This document shows, in pieces, positions 34,499-42,734 of a stretch of 64,000 bases of DNA. Both the position numbers and the translations under genes were made by a program. The notes below the pieces were generated by a model. That model was not told the DNA's origin and ran no database searches. It was given only the letters and a program-made list of their open reading frames with translations. The stretch's first letter is position 1; each line of letters starts with the position of its first letter. This DNA comes from Virgisporangium aurantiacum. GTDB taxonomy: Bacteria; Actinomycetota; Actinomycetes; Mycobacteriales; Micromonosporaceae. The stretch lies in NCBI RefSeq assembly GCF_016863635.1, contig NZ_BOPG01000083.1:39926-103925 (forward strand), read 5' to 3'.

Positions 34499-37259
34499 CC
34501 GTGTCGAGCCGTCGGCTGATCTCGGCTGCTTCAACGAGCCGGTGATATAGGCGGTAGAGGTCGAGCGCCTGCCCCCAGCAGGTTCGGGCTTCCTCGGTCC
34601 GGTCGAGCGCCAGCAGCGCCTCGCCGAGTCCTTCGAGGCTCTGCGCCTCGAAGAGGTCGTGGCCGACGCTGCGGTACAGGTCGACCGCCTGCCGGTAGAG
34701 GCCGGTCGCCGCCTCGTACCGACCCGTTGCTTGTTCCAGCCGGGCGAGGTTGTCGATCATGGTAGCTCGGCTGTAGGCGTCGTCCGGCCGGGCCAGGGCC
34801 AGCGCGGACTGCAGGTGTTCTCGGGCCTCCTCGTACCGGCCCAGTCGGGTCAGGTGACCGCCGAGGTCGTTGAGCAGGTCCGCGCGTCGTGGCGACGACT
34901 CGTCCGGTCCGAACAGCTCAATGGCCCGTCGGGTGTGCTCTGCGGCCGCGGCGGCATCGCCGTGCTCGCCGAGTACGTACTGGAGCACACGATGCGTACG
35001 GGCCTGCGCCGGCACGTCGCCGGCGTACTCCGCGGCGGCCAGGGCCCGTTGGATGTGTTCGATCGCCAGGTCATGCTGACCAGCCCAGGCAAGAGCGACG
35101 CCCAACAGGCGCTGTGCGGTCATGTGAGCCGGTCTGTGGCCGGCGATCCGGGCCGCTTCCAGCGCGGCCCGCCACATCGCCACCTCGTCTTCTGCGGTGC
35201 CCCGGCGTTTATGTAGTGGAACCGTGTCGGCCGCGAGCCGCCACACGGCCGGATGCCACCCCTCGGCGGCGGCAAGCTGCTGAGCTGCGATGAGATTGGT
35301 CTGCTCCGCCACGAGCCAGGTCAGCGCGGCCTTCTCGTCGGTGAAGGCCGGCGCGACGGCCAGGTCGGGCGGATCGAAGCCCGGCACCAACCTGTTCGGG
35401 ACGATCTGGTGACCGGCCGCATACGCCGCGGCGACGAAGAAGCCGACCCATCTCCGTAACGCCTCTCGGCGTTCCGGGCCCGTGAGCCGACGGTCGGCCT
35501 GCTCCGTGGCGTACAGGTGGATCAGGTCGTGCATCTGCCACCTGCCGGCGGTGTGTTGCTTGAGCAGAGACTGCCGCTCCAGCGATCGCAACAGTGCGGC
35601 CAGCCGGGGCACCGGAAAGTCGGCCAGCGCGGCGCTCGCGGCCAGGCCGAAGTCCGCCGCCGGAACAAGGCTGAGCAGGGCGAGCAGACGGGCCTCGGCG
35701 TCGCTCAAGGCGTCGTACGACGAGGACAGGACGGCGCGCAGACCCGTTCCCTCGTCGAGGGTGGTCAGTCGGGTGGTGGTGTCGGCCAGTTCTGTTGCGA
35801 CGACGGCCAACGCCAGCCGGGGGTTGATCTCGGCGCGGGCGGCGGCGATCGCCACCGCGAGCGGCAACCCGCCGCACGCGGACACCATGCCGTCGGCGGC
35901 GGCGGGCTCGGCCGTCACACGGTCGGGACCGATCCGGACGGCCAGCAGCCGACGGGACTGCGCGTCGGTGAGGACGTCGAGCGGCAGCACCCGGGCACCG
36001 TGCCCGGTGACCAACCCGGTCAACGTGTGCCGGCTGGTGACCACGACGACACAGCTACCCGAGCCGGGCAGCAGGGCGGTGACCTGTTCGGTGTCGCGGG
36101 CGTTGTCGAGCACGACGAGCATCCGCCGGTCATTGGTCAGGCTCCGGTACAGGCCGGTACGGGCGTCGGCGTCGGCCGGGATCGACGCGGCCGGAATCCC
36201 GAGCGCGTCGAGGAATCCGCGCATCGCCGTCTGCGGTGTCACCGGCTGACCGGACGGGTCGAACCCGCGCAGATTGACGAAGAGTTGCCCGTCCGGGAAG
36301 CGCGCACGGTTGCGATGCGCCCAGTGCAAGGCCAGGGACGTCTTGCCGATGCCGCCCGGTCCCGTGACGACGGAGATGGCGACCGCCCCTCTCTCCGCCG
36401 CCGCCGTCATCTCCAGCGCAGCCAGTTCCTCCTGCCGGCCCACGAAAACCGGTAGGTCCGCCGGGAGCTGCATGGGTACCGGACGGTCGAGACGGCCTGT
36501 GCCGACAGCCGCCGTCACCGGCTCACCGCGCAGGACCGTCCGGTGCAGTTCCCGCAGCTCAAGGCCGGGATCCGTACCCAACTCCTCGGACAGGCGCCGA
36601 CGCACCGCCTCGTAGTGCACCAAGGCTTCGGCCGAGCGCCCCGCCGCGTGCAGGGCGCGGACGAGCATCGCCGCGACCGGCTCGGCGAGGGGGTACTCGC
36701 CGGCGACCTCGGTCAGCCGGGTGACGACCGGGCCCGGCACTCCGCTGCGCAGGACGGCATCTGCCCAGTCCACGACCGACTGAAGGTATTGCTGGCGCAG
36801 TGCCTCACGGGTGCGGGCCGCCCACTCTCCGGACAGACCGGCGAGCGGCTCGCCGCGCCACAGTTCCAACGCCTCACCCAGCACCCGACCCCGGTCGGCG
36901 TCGGTGCGGTCCGGCTCCCGCGACCGGTTCAACAGCTGATGCCAGCGACCCGTGTCGACGTGGTCGGGTGCGAGGTCGAGCACGTAGCCGCCGGAGCGGC
37001 GGCGCAGCACGTCGTCGGCCTGAGCGGGATCGGCCTGCCGCAGCATGCGTCGGATGTGGGCGACCTGCACGTGCAACGTCCGGCGGGCACCGTCCGGAGC
37101 CGTGTCCCAGACGCGGTCGATGAGCGTCTCGACGGTCACCGGTCGCCCTGGATGTGCCGCCAAAGCGGCCAGGACGAGCCGCCGCTGCGGTGGCCCCGCG
37201 TCGATCGTCCGGCCATCGACGTCGATCTCGACCGGCCCCAGCAGTCGCACCCCGATCAT
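34449..37259 (-). CDS. AfsR-type SARP-NB-ARC-TPR regulator
   Basis: This encodes 936 residues from the ATG at 37259, with GGGAGG 11 bases upstream. Order: winged helix (VRLLGPVEIDVDGRTI, residues 4-95), BTAD (about 100-245), NB-ARC ATPase (P-loop TGPGGIGKTSLA near residue 300, VVLDNARD), a winged-helix connector, then a TPR array (LLNDLGGHLTRLGRYEEARE, LARLEQATGRYEAATGLYRQ). AfsR homologues integrate kinase and nucleotide signals to activate secondary metabolism. The gene converges with the small SARP at 33734-34498 (50-base overlap), so antisense interference between the two regulators is possible. Confidence 0.9.
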   Translation of the reverse strand: MIGVRLLGPVEIDVDGRTIDAGPPQRRLVLAALAAHPGRPVTVETLIDRVWDTAPDGARRTLHVQVAHIRRMLRQADPAQADDVLRRRSGGYVLDLAPDHVDTGRWHQLLNRSREPDRTDADRGRVLGEALELWRGEPLAGLSGEWAARTREALRQQYLQSVVDWADAVLRSGVPGPVVTRLTEVAGEYPLAEPVAAMLVRALHAAGRSAEALVHYEAVRRRLSEELGTDPGLELRELHRTVLRGEPVTAAVGTGRLDRPVPMQLPADLPVFVGRQEELAALEMTAAAERGAVAISVVTGPGGIGKTSLALHWAHRNRARFPDGQLFVNLRGFDPSGQPVTPQTAMRGFLDALGIPAASIPADADARTGLYRSLTNDRRMLVVLDNARDTEQVTALLPGSGSCVVVVTSRHTLTGLVTGHGARVLPLDVLTDAQSRRLLAVRIGPDRVTAEPAAADGMVSACGGLPLAVAIAAARAEINPRLALAVVATELADTTTRLTTLDEGTGLRAVLSSSYDALSDAEARLLALLSLVPAADFGLAASAALADFPVPRLAALLRSLERQSLLKQHTAGRWQMHDLIHLYATEQADRRLTGPERREALRRWVGFFVAAAYAAGHQIVPNRLVPGFDPPDLAVAPAFTDEKAALTWLVAEQTNLIAAQQLAAAEGWHPAVWRLAADTVPLHKRRGTAEDEVAMWRAALEAARIAGHRPAHMTAQRLLGVALAWAGQHDLAIEHIQRALAAAEYAGDVPAQARTHRVLQYVLGEHGDAAAAAEHTRRAIELFGPDESSPRRADLLNDLGGHLTRLGRYEEAREHLQSALALARPDDAYSRATMIDNLARLEQATGRYEAATGLYRQAVDLYRSVGHDLFEAQSLEGLGEALLALDRTEEARTCWGQALDLYRLYHRLVEAAEISRRLDTVTAGTMASTTRCDGPG

Positions 37260-37433
37260 CGCAATGCATACCTCCCGATCCCGGCCACGACCATATCCAT
37301 CGTCAGCAATGCTCAGCGCGGTCCGGCGGCACGGAGACGGGGCCGATCTGCTGAGGAGTGACGCTGTGGACTTCGCGTTCAACACGAGTTCGGCGTCATC
37401 GAGCATCACGACTTGACGATGCCCCGGGGCCGG

Positions 37434-38252
37434 TCACGTCTCCAGGATCGCGGGGCCGGCCGCACCGGCGGCGTCCGGGGTGTCGAGGTAGCGGGCCGCG
37501 AGGGCATCGGAGCCCTGCGCCAGCAGGGTGACGTCGGCACCGACGAGCATGAAGGACGCCCCGGCTTCCAGATACACGTCGGCCACCGTGGGGTCGAACG
37601 CGTTCACCCCGACGGCGACACCGGCCGCCCGCGCTGTCGCAACGACGCTCAGCGCGGCCGCGACCACCTCCGGGTGGGCCTGTTCGCCGGGCCTGCCCAG
37701 GGAGGCGGCCAAGTCGGAGGGCCCGACCAGAACGCCGTCGACGCCGTCGACGGCCGCGATCTCGGCGGACGCCGCCACGCCGGCCGCGGTCTCGATCTGC
37801 ACTATCAGCGACACGTGCTCGTGGGCGTCGGTCGGATAGCCCTCGACCCGGTTCCAGCGGGCCGAGCGGGCGAGCGCCGAGCCGATCCCCCGGCCGCCGC
37901 GCGGGGGGTAGTGCGCGGCGGCGACGGCGGCCTGCGCCTCGGCGGCAGAGGAGATCATCGGGACGATCAGGGTCTGGGCGCCGAGGTCGAGCACCTGCTT
38001 GATGACGACGGCGTCGGTGCTCGGCACGCGGACCACGGCCGCGACCGGATAGGCGGACACGGCCTGCAGTTGGGCAAGCACCGACGGGAGGCTGTTCGGG
38101 CCGTGTTCCATGTCGATGAGGATCCAGTCGAGCCCGCTGCCGGCGCAGATCTCCGCCACGACCGGGCTGCCCGAGCACACCCATATCCCGAACAGGGGAC
38201 GGGTGGCCGTGGCCAGGGCGGCGCGGATCGGCGGGTTCAGACGAAGCGGCAT
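37434..38252 (-). CDS. HpcH/HpaI family class II aldolase
   Basis: This encodes 272 residues from the ATG at 38252, overlapping the hydratase stop by 16 bases. Family motifs of 4-hydroxy-2-oxo-heptane-1,7-dioate aldolase are present: FGIWVCSGSPVVAEICAGSG, DWILIDMEHGPNS, and the metal-binding Glu and Asp in LIVQIETAAGVA and DGVLVGPSDLAASLG. The enzyme cleaves 4-hydroxy-2-oxo acids to pyruvate plus an aldehyde using a divalent metal. It is the last gene of the leftward operon, the expected final step after the hydratase. Confidence 0.88.
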   Translation of the reverse strand: MPLRLNPPIRAALATATRPLFGIWVCSGSPVVAEICAGSGLDWILIDMEHGPNSLPSVLAQLQAVSAYPVAAVVRVPSTDAVVIKQVLDLGAQTLIVPMISSAAEAQAAVAAAHYPPRGGRGIGSALARSARWNRVEGYPTDAHEHVSLIVQIETAAGVAASAEIAAVDGVDGVLVGPSDLAASLGRPGEQAHPEVVAAALSVVATARAAGVAVGVNAFDPTVADVYLEAGASFMLVGADVTLLAQGSDALAARYLDTPDAAGAAGPAILET

Positions 38253-39022
38253 GAGATCGTCCCCATCGAGCCGTAGTCGCACAGCACGGTGTCGCCGCGT
38301 GAGACCCACACCGGACGGGTGAACGAGCCCGCCAGAATGATCTCACCCGCCTCCAGGCGGGCGCCGTGCTGGTGGAATTTGTTCGCCAGCCACGCTACGC
38401 CCGTCGCCGGATGGTTGAGGATCCCGCCGGAGACACCGGTCTCCTCGATGGACTCGTTGCGGTACAGCATCGCCGGGATCCAGCGCAGGTCGACCTCGTC
38501 GGGCCGGCGCGGCGTGCCGCCCAGGATCATGCCGCCGTAGGCGGCGTTGTCGGCGATCGTGTCGACGATCGTGCGGCCCTCGAGTTCGATGCGGGAGTTC
38601 AGTATCTCCAGCGCGGGCGTGACGTACTCCGTGGCCCGCAGCACGTCGATGAGCGTGCAGTTCGGACCGGCGAGCGGCGCCGACAGCACGAACGCGATCT
38701 CGACCTCGACGCGCACGTTGGAGAACGCGTCGAACGGGATCAGGGCGCCGTTCTCCCACACGGTGTCGTTGAAGATGACCCCGTAGTCGGGCTCGGAGAT
38801 ACCGGTGGCCGCCTGCATGGCTTTCGAGGTGAGGCCGATCTTGCGACCCACCAGCCGGCGCCCGGCGGACAGGTTCCGGTCGCGCCACACGCCCTGGATC
38901 GCGTACGAGTCCTCGACGGTGGCGTCCGGGTAGCGGGCCGTGATCCGCGGGATCAGGTTGCGCGCGCGACCGGCGCCGGCAAGCTCCTCCGCGATCGCCG
39001 TTATCGTCTCGGCGGGCAGCAT
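38237..39022 (-). CDS. HpaH/2-keto-4-pentenoate hydratase family protein
   Basis: This encodes 261 residues from the ATG at 39022, with GAGGAG upstream. The family features are YAIQGVWRDRNLSAGRRLVG and RKIGLTSKAMQ, and the metal ligands in VRVEVEIAFVLSAPL (E-x-E) followed by EILNSRIEL. Such enzymes add water to 2-oxo-4-enoic acids to give 4-hydroxy-2-oxo acids, substrates for the aldolase encoded next. The length matches HpaH/MhpD. It begins 29 bases after the GntR gene ends, so it is part of the same transcript. Confidence 0.88.
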   Translation of the reverse strand: MLPAETITAIAEELAGAGRARNLIPRITARYPDATVEDSYAIQGVWRDRNLSAGRRLVGRKIGLTSKAMQAATGISEPDYGVIFNDTVWENGALIPFDAFSNVRVEVEIAFVLSAPLAGPNCTLIDVLRATEYVTPALEILNSRIELEGRTIVDTIADNAAYGGMILGGTPRRPDEVDLRWIPAMLYRNESIEETGVSGGILNHPATGVAWLANKFHQHGARLEAGEIILAGSFTRPVWVSRGDTVLCDYGSMGTISCRFV

Positions 39023-39050
39023 CGATTCTCCTCAGTCGCTTGCGAGCCCG

Positions 39051-39740
39051 TCACAGCGCCGGGGTCTCGTCCGGGTGCTCGTGCGTCAGGAACGCGGCGA
39101 GCGTGCCCTTGCGGTGACGCCGCACGGCGTCCTCGATCGTCGTGACCGGTGCGCCGTTCTCGATCAGCGTCACGATCTCCTCGTGTTCACGGACCGACTC
39201 CCGCGCCCGTTCCGGGACGAACTCGAAGATCGAGTACCGCATGTGGTTCAGGCGCGTCCACTCGGCGTCGACCATCTCGATCAGGCGTGGGTTGCCGCAC
39301 TTCGAGTAGAGGATCGCGTGGAACTCCTGGTTCAGGACGCTGAACGTGCGCGGTTCGAAGCGGTCCAGGCTCGCGACCATGACGTCGTTCACGGCCCGGG
39401 CGCGTCGCAGGTCGTCGGCGGTGAGTCGGGGCGCGGCGAGCGCCGTGGCCGCACTCTCCACGATCGTGATGACCTGCATCGTGTACCGGTACTGGGTGTC
39501 GTCGACCATCGAGACCCGTGCGCCGACGTTGCGCTCGAACGTCACCAGCCCCTCGGCCTCCAGCTGCCGGATCGCCTCCCGCACCGGCACGACGCTCATG
39601 TCGAGCTCCTTGGCGATGGCCGGCAGTACGAGCCGGTACCCGGGGGTGAACTGGGAGCTCGTGATCTGGCCCTTGATCCACGCGTAGGCCCGCTGGGACT
39701 TGCTGACCGTCTGAACGCTCTTCACCGCTTCTGGCGCCAT
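39051..39740 (-). CDS. GntR family regulator, FCD subfamily
   Basis: This encodes 229 residues from the ATG at 39740, overlapping the upstream RraA gene by 19 bases. The winged HTH (TPGYRLVLPAIAKELDMSVV, then PVREAIRQLEAEGLVTFERN) is followed by an FCD effector domain with the metal/ligand pattern (D-x-x-x-H type: NQEFHAILYSKCGN, then HEEIVTLIENG, then RHRKGTLAAFL). FCD regulators respond to small carboxylates and usually repress catabolic operons. Sitting inside the leftward operon, it most likely controls the divergent 46438-46619 promoters, where a GTGTACGA/TCGTACAC palindrome lies. Confidence 0.88.
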   Translation of the reverse strand: MAPEAVKSVQTVSKSQRAYAWIKGQITSSQFTPGYRLVLPAIAKELDMSVVPVREAIRQLEAEGLVTFERNVGARVSMVDDTQYRYTMQVITIVESAATALAAPRLTADDLRRARAVNDVMVASLDRFEPRTFSVLNQEFHAILYSKCGNPRLIEMVDAEWTRLNHMRYSIFEFVPERARESVREHEEIVTLIENGAPVTTIEDAVRRHRKGTLAAFLTHEHPDETPAL

Positions 39741-40414
39741 GACTCGTACCTCGCCCTCCACTCGGCGTTCATCGGGAACAGGTCCCGGACCGGGTTGCCC
39801 GCCGCCACCTGCTCGGCGATCCATGCGTCCTCGTCCTCCTGGGCGAGGGCCGCGTCGACGACCTCCTCAGCCAGCCGGGGAGGGAGGACGATCACCCCGT
39901 CGGAGTCACCGACGATGATGTCACCCGGTTGCACGGTCGTGCCTCCGCAGGCGATGGTGATGCCGCTGTCCCAGGGGACGTGCCGCCGGCCGAGCACCGC
40001 CGGATGGGCGCCTCCGGTGAAGACCGGGATACCCACGGCGGCGACCGCGTCGGCGTCGCGCACGGCGCCGTCCGTGACGATCCCGGCCGCGCCGCGCGCG
40101 TGCGCGCGGATCGCGAGGATGTCGCCGAGCGTCGCCGCGGTCGTGTCGCCCCGGGCCTCGATCACGATGACCTCGCCCGCTTCGACCGTGTCGAACGTGC
40201 GCTTCTGCACGTTGTAGCCGGCGCCGTGCGCGTCGAACAGGTCTTCGCGGTTCGGCACGAACCGCAACGTCCGGGCCGGGCCGACGAGTTTCGTGCTGGG
40301 CACCAGCGGCCGCACGCCGTCGACGGTGACGTTGTTCAGCCCCCGCTTGCGGAGCTGGGCGGACAGCCCGGCCACGGGTGCGGCCCGGAGCTTGGCGAGC
40401 AGATCTTCAGGCAT
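39722..40414 (-). CDS. RraA-like family protein (possible 4-hydroxy-4-methyl-2-oxoglutarate/CHA-type aldolase)
   Basis: This encodes 230 residues from the ATG at 40414, overlapping the DUF3500 stop by eight bases. The RraA/aldolase motifs are visible: LVGPARTLRFVP, EVIVIEARGDTTAATLGDIL, and the active-site segment ARGAAGIVTDGAVRDADAV with Arg and Asp at the positions that bind pyruvate and metal in class II pyruvate aldolases. The ribonuclease regulator RraA itself is a gammaproteobacterial role; in a catabolic operon an oxaloacetate decarboxylase or pyruvate aldolase function is more likely. A carboxy extension (EDEDAWIAEQVAAG) is longer than in RraA. Confidence 0.8.
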   Translation of the reverse strand: MPEDLLAKLRAAPVAGLSAQLRKRGLNNVTVDGVRPLVPSTKLVGPARTLRFVPNREDLFDAHGAGYNVQKRTFDTVEAGEVIVIEARGDTTAATLGDILAIRAHARGAAGIVTDGAVRDADAVAAVGIPVFTGGAHPAVLGRRHVPWDSGITIACGGTTVQPGDIIVGDSDGVIVLPPRLAEEVVDAALAQEDEDAWIAEQVAAGNPVRDLFPMNAEWRARYESWRQKR

Positions 40415-41672
40415 GGGTGTCCTGTTCGAGGTACGCGCGGCCGTAGTCGTTGCCGTTCGGCAGGCGCAGGATCGTGTGCACGTGGAAACGCGCCGGGAGC
40501 CGGTTGGTCAGCCACACCCCGGCATGGTGGTCGAGTTCGGCCAGGACCACCGGGCTCTGGATCCGGAGGTAGAACGGCTGGGACCCGTCGGTCGCGCCGT
40601 ACCAGCAGAACCACGTCTCGTCGACGTGCGCGTCGTAGTCGGCCATCGTCGCGTCCCGGTGCGGTTGTCGCAGCAGCAGGTGGAAGTCCTCGACGATGCC
40701 ACGGAGCAGCCCTCGCTGCACATCGGTGAGCCCCGTCGCGCGGATGCCCTCGTACGGGATCACGCGGTTGTCGCGGAACGCGCCGGCCAGGTGCCGCTCG
40801 TCGGCGGGGTGCAGCCGGTCGGCCGGCATCGCCGGGTCGAGCACGGAATGGTAGACGACGGCGTCGGCGCGCTGCTCCTCCGTCAGCGAGGCGGCGAGTT
40901 CGAGGGCGCGGGCCTCCCGGGCCGCGAACAGCGGTGGACGCCCGTCCGACAGCGCCGGCTCGCCGCCGATGAACACCGGCGCGATCACGTGCCGGCCACC
41001 GACGGAGACGAAGTTGACGGCCACGTGATGCCCGAACAGCTGCCACCCCCACGGCCCGTCGGGCGACGGCGTGCCGAAGAGGGAGACCCAGTAGCTGCGG
41101 TCGTTCATCACCGTGGGCAGCCCGACCAGCTCACCGAGGTACCCGTTCAGCGACATCGCCCCGCTGACGAGCGTCCACCCCGCTGGGCTCAGCGACGCCC
41201 GCACGACGGCGAGGATCGCGTCGGCCACGTCCGGTTCGAGGTCCTCCAGGCGCAACCCGACCCGGTGGACGACGAACTCCGGGTTGCTCCACGCCCGCCA
41301 CTCGGGCGCGTCGACCGGGTAGGTGAACCGGTCGCGCTCCGCCGCGGTCAGGAGGTCGAGCGCCGCACGAGCCGCCTCGACCGGCGCCGGGTCGGCCTCG
41401 GCCGGACGCAGCGGGTAGAGGCCGCGCCGCGCCACCCCGTCGGACGTGACGCCGACGAACGGCTCCTCGTACAACCCCTTCCAGTACGCCAGCAGGTCCT
41501 GCACGAACGGCGCCGAGACGCGGTCGCGCCCGAACTCCTCGTAGGTCATCCCCCGGTACCGGGCGACCTTCGGGTCGTCGGGTTCGAAGAGATACCCGAG
41601 GTAGCTGTCCTCCGGGAGGTCGACCGCCGCCTCCCGGCCGCTGGTGCGGTCGGTATGGAGGAACTCGTCCAC
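40407..41672 (-). CDS. DUF3500 protein (copy A)
   Basis: This encodes 421 residues from the GTG at 41672, with GAGGGA upstream. DUF3500 is a large uncharacterised family. Visible landmarks are VGLRLEDLEPD, SYWVSLFGTPSPDGPWGWQL (F-G-x-P...W-G-W-x-x-x-G-H-H), FGHHVAVNFVSVGG, and near the end LAELDHHAGVW, HVHTILRLPNGNDYG. The clustered His/Glu/Asp positions resemble a metal site, but no enzyme activity is known to me. Compared with copy B (50971-52134) it has about 60 extra amino-terminal residues. It lies between the amidohydrolase and RraA genes of the leftward operon. Confidence 0.85.
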   Translation of the reverse strand: MDEFLHTDRTSGREAAVDLPEDSYLGYLFEPDDPKVARYRGMTYEEFGRDRVSAPFVQDLLAYWKGLYEEPFVGVTSDGVARRGLYPLRPAEADPAPVEAARAALDLLTAAERDRFTYPVDAPEWRAWSNPEFVVHRVGLRLEDLEPDVADAILAVVRASLSPAGWTLVSGAMSLNGYLGELVGLPTVMNDRSYWVSLFGTPSPDGPWGWQLFGHHVAVNFVSVGGRHVIAPVFIGGEPALSDGRPPLFAAREARALELAASLTEEQRADAVVYHSVLDPAMPADRLHPADERHLAGAFRDNRVIPYEGIRATGLTDVQRGLLRGIVEDFHLLLRQPHRDATMADYDAHVDETWFCWYGATDGSQPFYLRIQSPVVLAELDHHAGVWLTNRLPARFHVHTILRLPNGNDYGRAYLEQDTHA

Positions 41673-41681
41673 GTGTGTCCC

Positions 41682-42734
41682 TCAGCCGATCGGGAGATCG
41701 AAGATCCGCTTGGCGTTCCCGGAGAGAACCAGGTCCCGGTCGGCGTCGCTGATCTCGAGGGTGTTCTTCACGAAGTCCACGCCCTGGCTCATCCACGAAT
41801 AGAACACCGGGAACGACGAGCCGAACAGGTAGTGGTCGGCGCCGTTGACCTTCAGCGCGCACTCGACCTGGTCCTTGCCCCACGAGTGCGGGTGGGTGAG
41901 GTCGAAGAAGATGTTGTTCGCCAGGTAGCCGCGGATCTTCTCGCCGCCGGTCGGGTCGAGCCGTTGCAGCGACTCGTTCTTGCCCGACGCGTGCGGGGTG
42001 AGCAGCGCGGTGTTGGCGAACCAGTTCCCGCCGAGCATGGTGTGGACGAACCGCAGCCCGGGCATCCGGTCGAACATGCCGCTGAACAGTTCCCGGCCGA
42101 CGGCGGTGGCCTGGTCGACGATGCGGCCGTACTCGCGCCGCAGGTTGGTGTAGTCGATCACCGACCGCCACTCCACCGGCAGCGGGGTGTGGTGCACGAT
42201 CACCGGGACGTTCAGCCGCTCGATGACCTTCAGATAGGGCTCGAAGACCTCGTCGTCGAGGTAGAGCTGGCCGTAGTGGCAGGCCAGTTGGACGCCCACC
42301 GCGCCGAGTTCGTTCACGCAGCGTTCGAGCTCGTAGGTGTTCTCCTTGCCGCCCCACGGCGGCACGCAGGCGGTCGCGAACAGCCGCCCGTTGGACCGCT
42401 TCACGATCGAAAAAGCGTTGTCGTTGACCGCCTTGCAGGTGTCCAACGCCAGCCATTCCTGCCAGACCGGTACCCGCATGATGCCGTAGTCGACGCCGGC
42501 GTCGTCCATGGCCGCGAGCTTGGCCTCGGCGGAGTAGTCGCCCTCGACGTAGTTGAGGTTCTGGTAGCCGGCCGGCTTCTCCAGGATCAGGTGCTTCTTG
42601 CCGCTGTCCATCGTCTCGACCCGCGCGATCTCGCCGAAGCCGCGCGGCGCGCTGTAGAGGAAGCCGTCGAGGATCTTCTGGTTCGTGAACAGGTCCTCGG
42701 GCAGGTGATGGATGTTGATGTCGACGACGGTCAT
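41682..42734 (-). CDS. Amidohydrolase_2 / ACMSD-like protein with altered metal ligands
   Basis: This encodes 350 residues from the ATG at 42734, overlapping the ATPase stop by four bases. The TIM-barrel landmarks of the ACMSD/gamma-resorcylate decarboxylase group are present (KLAAMDDAGVDYGIMRVPVW, then RLFATACVPPWG, LACHYGQLYLDDEVFEPYLK, NVPVIVHHTPLP, RFVHTMLGGNWFANT). However, the first motif is DINIHH, not DxHxH, and the last is FGSSFPVFYSW where the family has G-S-D-x-P. Two usual metal ligands (His and Asp) are therefore replaced by Asn and Ser. It may use a different metal arrangement or catalyse hydration instead of decarboxylation. Confidence 0.82.
   Translation of the reverse strand: MTVVDINIHHLPEDLFTNQKILDGFLYSAPRGFGEIARVETMDSGKKHLILEKPAGYQNLNYVEGDYSAEAKLAAMDDAGVDYGIMRVPVWQEWLALDTCKAVNDNAFSIVKRSNGRLFATACVPPWGGKENTYELERCVNELGAVGVQLACHYGQLYLDDEVFEPYLKVIERLNVPVIVHHTPLPVEWRSVIDYTNLRREYGRIVDQATAVGRELFSGMFDRMPGLRFVHTMLGGNWFANTALLTPHASGKNESLQRLDPTGGEKIRGYLANNIFFDLTHPHSWGKDQVECALKVNGADHYLFGSSFPVFYSWMSQGVDFVKNTLEISDADRDLVLSGNAKRIFDLPIG

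Noticed and set aside
37434..39022. Naming the pair as the hpa homoprotocatechuate pathway
   Set aside because: The homoprotocatechuate dioxygenase, isomerase and semialdehyde genes of that pathway are absent in the expected form, so only family-level names are justified.
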